From Kryptolebias marmoratus (Eukaryota > Chordata > Actinopteri > Cyprinodontiformes > Rivulidae), in the NCBI RefSeq assembly GCF_001649575.2, contig NC_051451.1, positions 27,450,112 to 27,514,111 on the forward strand: a stretch of 64,000 nucleotides of DNA, read 5' to 3'. Shown here in pieces: positions 1 to 13,300 of this stretch (positions are counted from its first letter, which is position 1; every line of letters starts with the position of its first letter). The translations under genes and the position numbers were made by a program. Under the pieces are notes generated by a model, which was not told where the DNA came from, searched no databases, and worked only from the letters and a program-made list of their open reading frames with translations.

Positions 1-3000
1 AGGAAACACACTGGGTTGAGCTAGACCCAGTGTCGTAGAAGTTACGTAAATGGTCAGAAGTATGCATAGTCATCATGCAGTGATTTCTGTATAAATACGC
101 CCTGTCTCAAAGATACTTTGGGATTTTGGGGCAAGCTGATCAAGAGTAAATGTGTCAATAAAATCCCCCGTGTATTGGCTGGAATCCAACGAGTCTCTGA
201 CAGTTATTTCGGTGTGCGACATACCTTTGCTTTTCACCCACATTAACTGTTGGAGTCGCCTCAATTCAAGATGGCTGCTGCAGCTAATCAACCTTAGCAA
301 ACACATAAAATGTAAAGATATCGATCTACAGTTATAATTCCCAAGGTTCGAACAAAACTTCCCTTTTCATCACAAGAGGATCTTAGTTTAAAATGATATC
401 TAAGGAATGCTAGGTCTTCAGTTTGACTGTGAGTAAAATTTTAAGTTCCAGTATTTCAGTATTGAGCGGTTTCTGAGCTGTAAGTGTGGTTCTTTCTGTC
501 ACTCTTATCATTACACATCTAATTTTAAGATTCTGGGGGGAAAAAACGTCACAGCTGTCAAATCACACTCACCAATCAAATCTGTTTTAATGCTTTAAGA
601 ACTCGAAGAAAAAAGACACTCTGCACTAATTAAACATGATATTGCTGCATGATTTTCTCTGCATATTTCTCTGAAGCCTGGTGACGTTTTTATGTATTTT
701 TGGCATTTAGTGTAGACAACATGTTACTAAACTTCTACGGCCTGTTTTAGAATCAGCTTTTTATTTTTCCCATCATTAAACACAGTGAGGGGCTCGAGCA
801 ACAACGCTAATGTTAACGGTTTTATTTGGAGTTCTCTTTAATGCAGCAGCATTGTTTATCCTTAACATGCTGACACATTTATACAGAAGCCCTAAAAGGC
901 ACGTGAAAAAAGTGTGACGGTGGTTGAGGGTCCAAATTCATGAACTTTCCACCAACCAGACCCAATCCACACAAATCTGAGATCAAACTCTGGTTCGTGC
1001 AAAAAAATGCCAGGATTGTGACAAAACCTTTAATTTTGAAACATGTGTGCTCATTTGGTTTATCAATTTAGATTAATTTAATCTCATTTTTATTTTTCCC
1101 ATTGATAAATTGATCAGTGGAACACAAAAATAAGACTATTTTTTGTTTAGTTATGTCACTAGTTGTGGACAGTCTAACTTCCTGCATGCTGCAGGAAGAG
1201 TGTTTCAGGGTTTTGTAAGACTTGTGTGGACAGATGTTTTATAAATAGAATAACATATATTTGTTTGTATCAGTGCAGATGGAGCCTTAACCCTTCCTTT
1301 GTTTTAAGTGAACATTTACAAATAAATTAAAACTAGTGTCTCACTGTTGGCATTCACAAAGGAGCCTCCAAACTGTCTCAAAACGTTCACGAGGGTTCTC
1401 AATTTTCTCATGTCTCACAATTTTTTTTTCTCAAACCCTTCTCAGTTTAATTTCTGTGCCAGAACCCACTTTAAAAAGGCTGTTTTGGTGATACGTATAC
1501 AAACTCCCAGTAAGTTCTGACCCAAATTTCATCAGGACTTCATGCAAACTTTATGATTCACTAAAATTTCAAGTGAAAATTTCCAGTCGCAGCCCAGTGA
1601 GCTATGACCCTAACCCAAACTCATATTAAGGTGCCTTAAATAATAAAACTAATCTATAATAAGCACAAGTTATTTCATGATGATTACATTGATATAATGT
1701 CTGGATATGTGATTTTCAGTTACGACTGGTATAAAATATTTTGTAAGATGTCATTTTAAACATTTCTCTCTGTTAACTTTCACATAAAAAACATGAATGT
1801 TGACCTTTGCCGACTCTATGAATACAGCTATAAAACATAATGAGCAGACAGAGCTCATAAAAAGTCTTCAGACCCCTGGCCCTTTTTCCCATGACAGCCA
1901 TTCATTATACATGTTAACTTTTTATTCATGAACGGAGAAAAGGCATCGAAGGACGGAGGAATGTGCTTTGATATGCAAGGACCACGAGACTTCCTATACG
2001 GGGTTTACATCAGGGAGAAGTCTGGGATGGATGTGCACCATTCAGTGTCGTGGCTCACACCACAGGGGTTTATCAGTGGCTGGCAGCATGGCGCTCACAC
2101 AATGCGCTGCAGCAGTGTAACACAGTGACTGTTGTTAAAGTGTTAACATTCTCAGCGGCTCGCGCCATGGGGCTCCTCTCTCTGAATCGCCACACAGCTC
2201 GAAGTGTTGCTGCGAATCCGTCGGATTCATGAGTGGGAGGCTGCGAGGAAATTAAATGTTTTAAAGCATATGCTGTTCTGTGTTATTGTCATTTATTTGT
2301 GTCACGTCGTGTCGATGTGTTAAAGGGATAATTCGGCTGTTTTAAAGTGGATTTCTGAGTTTCATTCTGACAGGACTGCTGCGATTATGGCAGCCAAGAA
2401 CTAAGTGACTGTTTCCATCTTTAAACATTTAATTAAAAATAAAAATAAAATGTGTTACAACAGTCACCATTAACCCAATCAGTTATAGTAACCATTACTC
2501 AGGAGTTGCATTTATTACATTTCCCATTTTGGGAATTATTTTTTGAAACATCTGTAATAAATGTAAATCTTTAGATTATTTCAGTTTACATGAAAGGTCA
2601 TTGGTGTGTGATTTGAGTGCCCCATTACATATGTATACAGTATGTACACATACACATATAGTGGAGCTTAGTTCAGATCTAATTAGGTCCCTCTTTTTCA
2701 ATTTCCAAACTTTCATAGCAGTTCAAATATCACTTTTAGTTTCATGTTCCATGGTTATTTACAATTCAGCTCAGTTCAGATATACGTTAATGATCCCCTG
2801 GGGGAAATTGTTTGGTTGCAGCACGCCGTGAGAAGAATAAAAGAGTAAATTAAATTAAAAAAGACTCAACAATAACGGACCAAGCAGTGAAATAATATCT
2901 GTAACTGTTCAGTATGAAGTTATTTAGGATATAATTAAAAGCTGAATTGTTACACCTCGAGTTCAGTGATTGGTTGCAAGTTCAAATAGCAGCAGCAGCT

Positions 3001-3372
3001 GGCTGTAGCACTTTGATATAGCCCATGTCACCTACAGCAAATATTTCATTATATTTCTGCCGGATTACTGTGTCATGAAAAATTAAAAAGTTAGTCATCT
3101 TTTTGCTGCTTTTAACTAGTTTTAAAATCTGTTTTGCTATTTTTAGCTTTTAGCTGTCCTTTTGTTAATTTTAGCTGGTATTTTGCTTTTTTTAAGCGTT
3201 TAGCTACCTTTTTAGCTTTTAGGAAAAAGTCATTCCACTCTCAACATGTCGAAAATGTCTCCAGTTTCATACGTTTTTTTATTTTAATGTTTGTTTTTGC
3301 ATCATTTCACTTCCTGTCCAGGACTTTTTCGCACACTGATGTGAGTTCTTGTTTATTTTCTTCCTTCTCCAG
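1..3372. other. cdh23 upstream intron, no exon seen
   Basis: No cadherin-like coding segment with splice sites was found here, so this is the intron before e1. It holds an R1 repeat copy at about 241-416, a short LINE/SINE-tail-like stretch at about 2770-2870 and an R2 repeat cluster at about 3095-3240. Short open frames near 1928-2232 match nothing I recognise. Confidence 0.6.
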
Positions 3373-3445
3373 GATGAAAATGACAACCCACCGGAGTTCA
3401 GCAGACAGTCTTACATCATCAAAATCCCCGAGAACATTATTGCCG
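3373..3445 (+). CDS. cdh23: cdh23 exon e1 (start of EC7)
   Basis: Preceded by a pyrimidine-rich acceptor ending CAG and followed by gtgag. It starts in phase 0 and leaves one base. It encodes DENDNPPEF, the calcium linker opening EC7, then the first strands to PENIIAG. Confidence 0.93.
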
Positions 3446-4325
3446 GTGAGTCAGTTTGGTTACTGGAATCTGGTTTTCACACCTACTGCAGCTGCCGAAC
3501 ACAATGTGGAACACAGACACTCATCTTTGTCTGCAGCAGAATTCATAAAAGCATATTCAGCAAGTAGTTTTCCTTTCCTGAGGCTTTATTCCTCTTCTGT
3601 CCTCTTACCTGGGCTGTTTTATTTGTTTTTCTTTGGATAATGATTTGAAATCCTCGACCGGAATGTGGGATATTGACTATTTAAGGAAAATCACTGGCTG
3701 TTATATTCTCATGCATGCAAAGGCTCTTTTCTTCCCAGACAATAGATTAGATTCCCATTGCTTGAGGGAGATGGGATATTTGACAGCGCCTCCCTCTCTT
3801 CTCTCTGGGCTCCAGCAGATTCTGGCCGTGTTTTCTGTTTAAAGGAGCGCTTAGCCCAACAGCTTGGACGGACGCAGAAGTTCAGAGGAATGTGTCTGAA
3901 GTCTTTGGCCCCGAGCTGGAGGCCCGAGGCGTGCGCTTCGAGACAGCGCTCAGGGCTAGCCCCGCAGCTTTGGCTAGCATCTCATCTTCTCACTCGCCTC
4001 GGTATTGATTACCTCGGTGCCAAGAATGGGCTGTGCCAAACGGGCTGATAATCCACTAATCCATGAACCCACTCACCACCAGGATGGGGGTGGCTTTGCA
4101 GCTGTCTGACACTTTCGTGTTTCCTCTTCTCGCTCAGTGAGTTGTAACTTTGTGTCTCTCTCTCCTCACTCCCACCCCCTTCTTCTTCTTCTTCTTCTTC
4201 TGCAGGGGCGACCGTGTTGGTTGTGAATGTGACTGATTTGGACGCCTCGCGAGAGTTTGGCCAGACTTCGCTCATTTACTCCCTGGAAGGTTCCTCTCAG
4301 TTTCGCCTCAATTCACGCTCAGGTA

Positions 4326-4359
<34 letters not shown>

Positions 4360-7300
4360 GAGACTTACTGAGCTCTGTTTTTGCCCATGTGTGTATGACG
4401 TTTTTAATGAAACTTTCAGGAAGTAATCAGTGGATGAACATCTACTACTAATTAACTTTTGAACTCAAAGTTTAACAGAACTCAGTCAGTTTTACAAGCA
4501 TTGAGCTGAAATTTATTGTAGCTGAGAGCCATTCTGTTGCTCAAATATACAATTTTTGTGTTTGCTCAAGTTGCTTAGCTGTGGCTGCCATCTTCAATCG
4601 AGCTGACTCCAAAACTTAGTCAGGTGTTGATGTCCGTCCTATGTAGAATCCATCCTCTGGCTCATATTTTGCTAACACTGATAAACAAAGGCAACAACAT
4701 GCAGGTTGACTTTACCCGCAGAAGCATATCCATCTCCTTGGTGTCCAGGTTGCTCATATTTCTTTTTGTGTGTTTCAGGAGAGATCACCACCACAGCCTT
4801 CCTGGACCGAGAGCAGAAGTCTGAGTACATCCTGATCGTCAGAGCTGTGGATGGAGGGGTCGGTCCGCAGCAGAAGACCGGCATTGCCACGGTAACAACA
4901 CCTCTGCCATCACTTTGTTTCTGTTTCATCTCAGAGCATCTGCTCAGTGCAGGCGCCAGAGAACTTCGGGGAAAATGCTGAAGTTTGTTGAAGAAGCTAA
5001 AACTGAGTTGTTAAAGCTAAAACTGCGTAAAAGCTAAAAAAGCAGAGGACTAGCTAAAAGGTAAACATGGCAAAATTGTAGCTAGAAGTAGTACAAAGCT
5101 AGCTAATAAAGTAAAGGCTAGATAAAAAGACAAAAACAGAGCAAATATGCAAAGCAGAGATTGGAAAAACGCAAGAAAAAAACTGGAAAACAGCCGTGTG
5201 GATGCGAAAAGCAGAACATTTAGCTGGATAATCATGATGGTTAAAGTTTCTTTCTTTAACACACTTTGCATTAACGAAGCTGTTATTATCAGTTCACTGA
5301 ACCTCCTCTCCTGTCCTCGTTAATTCAGGTGAACATCACCATCCTGGACATCAATGATAACGCTCCTGTGTGGCGGGACGAGCCGTACGATGCCAACGTT
5401 GTGGAAATGAGTCCAAAAAACACCGACGTCATCTCAGTGAGTCCAACCTGACGTTTACTGAATGAATCCATGATAAAAGTAAAAACAGAAGAAGAAAAAG
5501 AGCACGTCGGTTTAAAATATCAACATTTTGTCATTGGTTGTGTTAGATTAGGTAATAAAATTAACCTAATTAGATAAGATTGGTCATTTCTATCAACCCC
5601 CGCTATGAAAGGTGAGCAAATATGTAGTTCTGTCTGTTAGCAAAATATTTCATGAACCACAAGATGGATTTTAATGAAACTTAAGTCTACCTTATTCAAG
5701 ATGGTCACCACAGCCAACTGACCCTAGAAAACACAAAAATAGCTTTAATTCTATCATTTTATTAACATAGCGCTACAGCTAATCAACATCAGTTTTACAG
5801 ATATTAAGCTTACATTTGGTGTGGTAGTAACTGCGAGTCATCCCCAACACGTACTCTGAGCTCTTGGTCTTTGTTTAAATCATTCATGTTTTAAGGAATG
5901 CTGCTTTAAACTGTTGCTGTTTTTATGCTTTAATTTATCGTTTTTAATTTCCGTCTCACTCTGACCAATTAAATCCAGCAAAAAAAAATCCCAAAATATG
6001 TTTTAAAGCATTAAAATCCAAGAATTCAGATTGTTTTTAGTTGTTTTTTTTATCTCAGAGTACTGTACAGAAACATAAATGATAAAATAGCAATTAGTAG
6101 AAGTTATCTTTCTGAGGACGTTAGCGGATCTTCGCTTCGTCTCATTTTTTCATCCTGAGCAGCACATTGGTGACAGTGGAAAGAAACGACTCTCTTTTAA
6201 CAGGAAGAAACCTCGAACAGAACCAGAACCAGAACCAGGCTCAGGATGGGTGGCTGTCTGTCTCGTCAGGCTGAGGTTTGAGAGGACAGGACAGAGACGA
6301 AAACAAACACAAATGCTTGAAGCCATAATGTAACAGAGGAAAATGAATCTGTGCGTGGAAATGATGAACAAATATCCCTAACTGCATAGGTCATCACAAA
6401 GTAAAGTCTACTATTACTCCAAACTCTCTCCATTGTCCTGCTGGTGTCTTTGGTAAATGTGTTGTTTGTAATTAAGCCCTGATTGTCCATTAATTAAAGA
6501 GGCGTCACTGAGTGTAATTAAGGGAGTCTGATTGCTAATTAAAGTGTAGCCTGTGGTCGTATGCATTGCAAATTATTCAGCTGCTAGGCAGAAGAGGAAG
6601 TGAGAACCCGTCTTTCAGAGTAAAATGTGTGAAACGGAGAAGAAGAGTGGCAAAAAAAAAAAAAAAACGGCATGTTGCTGTGCGTTCTTTTAGCTGTTCC
6701 TCAGTTGATTCTCTTCACGGCGCATCTAGCAGTGCAATGCATACTGTATGTGGATTTCTCAGACACTGGCGCCCCTCTAACCATTTTTCAATGAATCTGA
6801 CCATCCATGCTTACAGTTCTGTAATTGGCCCCAGTGTAGTCCAGGTCTGACCAGTGTTTCTATGGTGACCGGAGGCCACCTGCTGATTCCTGCTGGAGGT
6901 GTCCAGTGAGCCGATGAATTTGGCTGCTGTGCCCGGTGGAAGGATCAGCCCACTCAAACCTCACAGCACCCCTACTATCATTGCTCTTAAATTCAGCTCC
7001 TGACAGAATACACACTCACACTCACACACACACACACCGTGAACCATCTCCTTTCAAAACACCCTCCTCTTTTCTGCCGTTCTGCAGTTAAATCGACTCG
7101 GCAAATATATTTGCTCCCAATCTTTTAATGTGCTCCGCTCGGACCAGAATTGATCAGTTTGATAGACTTTTTTTTTTTTTCCCAAATTATATCACCTTAT
7201 CTGTGTGGTTACTAATCAATGAAACAGCAAGACTCCTGCCTGGCATGTCTTCTTAATAATTAAATACAGCAAAGCCTTTGTTCCTCTAATGACCAATTAA

Positions 7301-10300
7301 CTAGTTTCCAGCATTTTTAGTCAGCACACACTGAATAATTAATCAGCTCTTAAAAAAAAAGAAATCAGCCAGTGTTTTTTAGCTGGGCTCATTTCATTTA
7401 TCATCCATCACGATTGCATGTCAAAAAAAAAAGCTGTTAGCAATTTTTCTTTTTAGCTGATGGATGAGACGCAGCAGTTCGGTTTGTGAGGATGCTCTCA
7501 GACTTGGAAGGGGATATTCCCATTACCAATACTATTAAATCCCTCCTGTTTCCTGGTTCATTTCCTCAGTCTGTCCTTTTTTTGTCTCTCCCTCCAGTTT
7601 CTGTTATAAATCACTTCTGTCCTCACAGCTTCAGCTTGTATTGTTAAGTAAAACACCCGATATACCTTCTTCTCTTCACTGATTTCTCTCTCTCTGTGTT
7701 CCTGAACAAGGTGTTGGCCGTGGACCCTGACAACGGGGAGAACGGGACAATTGTATACAGTATAAGTCCAGAAAACCCTTTCTATACCATTGACAACAGA
7801 ACAGGGAAGATCCGCACCAGTGGGCTCACTCTCGACCGGGAAAGCTCCAACCTCAGAGACGCGGTGCTTATGAGGACCATCATCGTCTCAGCCGTCGACC
7901 GTGAGTCCTCAGGACTTCACTTCTTGTCTGCAAACAATCTGTCTGAAGTTACATGTTCATCATGTAGCTTTTTAAATGCTTAAACTCATTTAATAATGAG
8001 ATACGGTGTGAGAAATGCTTGTGTGTTTCTTTTTATACCCCTCTGGCGCCCTCTGTAGGCGGGTTACCTCCACTGCGTGCAACAGCAAGTGCCACCGTAT
8101 CTGTCAACCTGCTGGATCTCAACGACAACGACCCAACTTTCCTTAATCTGCCATTTGTTGCTGAAGTACTGGAGGGATTAGCTGTTGGAACCTCAGTTTA
8201 TAAAGTAAATACAAGATTTACTGCAAAAACAGTTGACTTGATGCTTCCAAAGCTTTATTCTCAACATGCTTTATCGTTATTTAGGTTCAAGTAGAGGACC
8301 CAGATGAGGATAAGAACGGTCTGATCACCATGGCACTACAGATGGGCATGCCCCGCCTGGACTTCTTCCTGAACACCACTTCTGGTGTTCTCACCTCCAC
8401 CGCGGTCCTGGATCGGGAGCAGATCGGACAGTACTTTTTAAGAATCATTGCTTATGATGCAGGGAAATTCCCTCGAACGTCTACCTCCACTCTCACCGTC
8501 TCAGGTAAGAGCTCTGGGTTTCTGAAAGTCCCCAGCTGTATGTTTGGGATCTTTTTGTAGTGAAGAGATAATTATTTATGATGGCAGTCTTCTGAAGCTG
8601 CTAAGAAACATGCTGCCCCCTCCTGGTGGGATGTTGAATGTTTTGGACGGGATTAAATCAGATTAGAAAGGCTGGTATGAGTCAACTGCTGCCTTATTTG
8701 TCTTCATGTACATCTATCTGTGTCCTCATGTGTTTTTTGTCTGTTTGTGTGTGTGTGTGTGTGTGTCAGTTCTGGATGTAAATGATGAGACGCCCACCTT
8801 CAACCCTCGTGTGTACAATGTTTCCCTGCTGGAGAGCGTCCCTAGAGACCACGTTGTAGCGCGCCTCATCTGCTCTGACAACGATGCTGGTCTCAACGCC
8901 GAGCTTAGCTACTTCATCACAGGTCAGAGGTCACAGTGGCTAGGTGTCTGTGTGTCGGTTATACTGAACAAATACAGTCAAGGGAGGGAAAGACTGGGAT
9001 GTTGTGTTTCAGGACAAAATAAAAACTGATCTAAGCTTTAAAGTGATTCAAATCTAACCTCAAGTGAATGAAAACACACAACAGATTCCACTGAGTCATT
9101 ATTTATGAAACAGAAACTGGTTCCAGCTCCTGACCCAGCAGAACCTCCTCTAGCAGCAGAACTCTCAGTGGGTTCCTGGTTGTGGAGGAGTTGTGGCCCA
9201 CTCTTCTTTCCAGCGTTGCTTCAGCTCCACTCTCTGAGGTTCTGGTTCTGGTTCTGGACCGTTCTGCTGTGTTTGGGATCATTGTCCTGTTTGTCGGGCA
9301 GATGGCCTCACATCTGACTCCAGAATCAGCCCAAACCATCAGCCCTCCACCACCGTGCTGACAGCTGCAGTGCATTCTGGGTAAACATCTGGTTCTGCTC
9401 CAGAAGTCTTCTGGTTCCTTCAAGTCGAGCTGCCATGTTGTTTTTAGAGAGAAAAGGCTTTAACCTTTGACCTTTAACCTGCTAACTGAGGCCTGTAGAG
9501 GCTGAGATGGAGCTCACTGCACAGTCTGACCTTCAGGGTGAATCTGCTGTCACTCCATGGAAGCTTGGCAGCCATCTTAAATGTCTCCTCCTGTAAATAA
9601 TCTTCCTCTCTGTAGAACGATGGACTCCAGATAGTTTGGAAATGACCTTTGACCCTTCCTGGACCGATGTGCAGCAGCTGCTGCTTCTCTGAGGTCATTG
9701 CTGATGTCTTTCCACCCTGGCGTTGTGTTAGCTCACACCTGTAGCTCCACCTTCTGGAGGTGATCCCTCTGATCCTGAGGCTGGAACCAGTTTTTTACTC
9801 CCAGCTTTAATATTTGTTTAATAAATAACGACTCAGTGGAATCTGTCATGTGTTTTTCTACACTTGAGGTTAGATTTGAATAATTTTAGAACCTGGTGAA
9901 GAACAGATTATGTTTATCTTGTTTTGGTTCATAACCATAGAACTGAAAAATGTTAGTTTCTTTCTCCCGTGACTTTATAAAAGAATAAACTGTGGTGTTC
10001 ATCTTCAGTACCTTCCATTCACCCATCTATGTGTAAGTTTAAACTTCTCTATCCTTTTGTAGCTGTGATGGATGTATTTATGGGTTTATTGCAAATAACG
10101 TTTTGTGTGTTTTTTATTTGTTTATTTATTTTTAGGCGGGAACCAAGATGGTAAATTCAGCGTGGGCTTCAGAGACGGAGTTGTTCGGACCGTGGTCGGC
10201 CTCGACAGGGAGACCCAGGCTGTGTATACTCTTGTTATTGAAGCTATAGGTGTGTCAGAAACATACATTTTGATACAGTTTTTAAATATGTTATGTGTTT

Positions 10301-13300
10301 TATATTACTTATGCATGAACAATATAAGGGAGAAAAAAGCTCAGCTGTTCTTCTTTTATAAGGAGACAAATTTGAGTTTTTTTTGTCAAACATTACGTTA
10401 GAAGAAAGCTTTATGTTTTGGTCTTTAATTCACTGAGCAGCTGAAGGTTCGATCCTCGGGGAGCAAATGGTGCTGAAGAAGCCGAACCTGGACTGTTAAA
10501 GCAGAAGCTAAAAGAAGCAAAATGCTAGCCAAATGTTGCAAAAGACTAGCTAAAAGTGGCATAAGAATCAAAATCAGCCGTCTCCTGAATGAGCTGAATG
10601 TTTTGATGTTTGAATGGATGAAATGGCACAAAGCTCGTACTAAAAGAACAAATCATGTAAACAAAAAAAATCCTGATTCAACGATCACACCGTCAAAGGT
10701 TGATAGCAGTATTTTTTGTTCTGATCATATCTTAGAATTAGCTCCAATCCTCTAACAGTTTGGGGAACGTGTCTCTGTTTCCACGTAGACAACGGTCCGG
10801 CGGGCAGCCGAAGGACCGGAACCGCCACCGTCTTCGTGGAGGTGCAGGACGTCAACGACAACAGGCCCATCTTCCTCCAAAACAGCTACGAGACCAGCGT
10901 TCTGGAGACGGCGCCGAAAGGAACCAGCATCCTGCAGGTACAAGCGCCACCAGAAACCAACAGCTCCGACAGTAAAGCTGAAACTTTTTTTTTTCAGATC
11001 TTTTATTCATTGAAGGCTTGCTGAATAATTTACAGAGGGCTCTGTTTGGGCTCAGGTTGCAGTTCTCCAACTCGTATTTGAGACTCGCCGCGCTGCAAAG
11101 ATGCTAAATGTTTGTCTTTAATGCACCTGAATCACCAGATGGATGTGTTCGGCGGGGCAGAGTAATTAGCAGAGTCAAATAGACAAATGATGTCGTCCCC
11201 AGTTTTTGAATATGAGAGGTTGGAAATTAAAAACTCATTTCCAAAGAATCATATCGACTAAATTTGGATCCCATCCATTAAGGCTGAAGTCATCAAAGTA
11301 AGTTCTGCTGCTGTGATAATTTTCTTTTCTTTTTTTAATTTTCTTTAATAATCAGAAGGAATCTAATGAAAGTAGTTCAAAGACGTCATAAAAAAGACCA
11401 AACTTTTGTGCTCTCATGGCTGTTGGATGTCCTAATTTAAGAATTTGTCTTTTTGCAGGAAACCCATTCATGATATTTTTGTGTCTTTATAAAACATCTC
11501 ATGAACCAGTGACCTCAAAAAGCTCTAAAATGGAAACACCTCAGTCAGGTTTACAGTATTTTGAGCACAGATTTGCCATTAAGTATTTGATGTGAACTCT
11601 ATCTTTTAGCAAAATATCTCATAAACCAATGAATAGATTTTAATGAAACTTTCATAAGGTAAATACTTGATGTACAGCTACAACTGACGAACTGTTGGAG
11701 TCAGTTCAATTCAAGATGGCCACCACAGCGAATCAACATTTGACGACGTAGTAGCTGACAGTCATTCAAGTGTGGCATGAGATTTTGCATAAAGTGTTGG
11801 CTTCAGCTCCGTCATTTCTCAAAAGGTCTCCGTTTAAACTCTGGCGGGTCTTTCAAGCCAGACCTTTCATTTTTGTAGAAACCATTAACTATAAAGTTTA
11901 TCACTTAAAGGGACAGTCAGATTTCCGTGACGTAGTCAAGCAGACAGGGCTTGGTGAGGTGGAGCTCCACGCTGGCCTCTGGCTGTGGCGTCTCCGAGCC
12001 CGTAGACCCGGTCCTGGTCTGCTGGTGCGGTCTGCGTTGAGGCGGCCGTCTGAAGGAGGTGTTGTACGCGCGGCGGTACGACCCCAGCCTCTTCCACACC
12101 TTGAGCTGGGGCTCAGTGGACAAGCCTCTGCGAGGGAGACTCTCCCCCGGGACGCAACTCGCCTCGAAGTCCCTGTCCTGCTCCAGGCGCTGGCGCACCG
12201 CCAGGAAGACCGCTAACGCCGCCAGCAGCAGCGACAAGGCCAGCACCACCATGATGGTGAACTCCGGGTCGTGGATGTGTGCCGGATGAGCTGGAGGCCG
12301 TGGGATGTTGGTGGAGGTGGTGGTGGTGGTGGTCAGGCTGGACAGGGTGGTGTTGTCTCCATCAGGGGTTAGGGTGATGGTGGTGTTCATGTTGGCTCGA
12401 CCCTGGATGGAGAAAACATGTGTCAGGTGGCTCATGTCAAGATGGGTGTGTGTGGTTAAAGTGCCACCGCAGCTTTCTTAATGTTCTGTTCACCGCCCAA
12501 CCCCAACCAAACGGAGGAGTTTATTTATGTCAGTGCTGAGTCAGCATTCAAGCTTTTATATTCCTGGTTATTTTTCTGTACGGTTTTTGTAATCCAGCTA
12601 CTTCTGCACACTTTGTTCTATTTCAGCTACATCAAAAGTTCAGCTCCTACAAGAAACGGGTCCTCTTACTTCTGCTTTTCATCGTTTTTATGCCTCTTAG
12701 AAATAAATAGAGATATTCTATATTCGTTCAAAAACTACTACTCTTGCTACTTTTAGCTTCCAGATAGCCTTTTGTTATTTTCTGCTACTTTTTTCTTTCA
12801 GTTAGTGTTCTGTTCCATTTTGCATGTAGCTATTGTTCTGCTTCTTGTAACTTTAACAACTCAGTTTCAGCTTCTTCAGCAGATTTCTGCAGTCAATCAG
12901 AGCTCAGTTCATTTCTCCAGGTTTCATACTTTTCCTTATTAACATTAATTAAACAGCCGATGGTTACATTCCACATACATGCAGAAAGAAGTGTAGAAAC
13001 TTGTGCATTGAGCAGTGAGTGTTTGGCATTTGCAGCAATTATGTAGCTATTAAATCAAGGAGCACAAAAACAGTCGATGCTTGACAGGCTTTCTTCAATG
13101 TAAAACAAATTGGGTTTATTAAAATGCCCCCTTGTAAAACGCAAGGCACCCCAGTCTCCAATTATCCCCCCCACACACCCCTCTCATTCTGCACGTCCCC
13201 ATCTTCAGCACGGTAACATTTGTAAATGTCATCGTCCCTAATTCAGCAGAGACAAAGCACGGCTTATCGGTTTAAGGGAAACACATTGGGACGTGAAATT

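Noticed and set aside
1928..2232. Possible upstream cadherin exon
   Set aside because: Translations lack any cadherin motif and no phase-0 donor fitting e1 was found.
3134..3640. 168-residue plus-strand open frame around exon e1
   Set aside because: It reads the exon in a different frame and is mostly R2 repeat and intron. The cadherin frame is the one giving DENDNPPEF.
12391..12435. N-terminal extension of the C10orf105-like protein to an ATG at 12435
   Set aside because: A good splice acceptor at about 12403 lies inside the extension, so those residues are most likely intron-derived.
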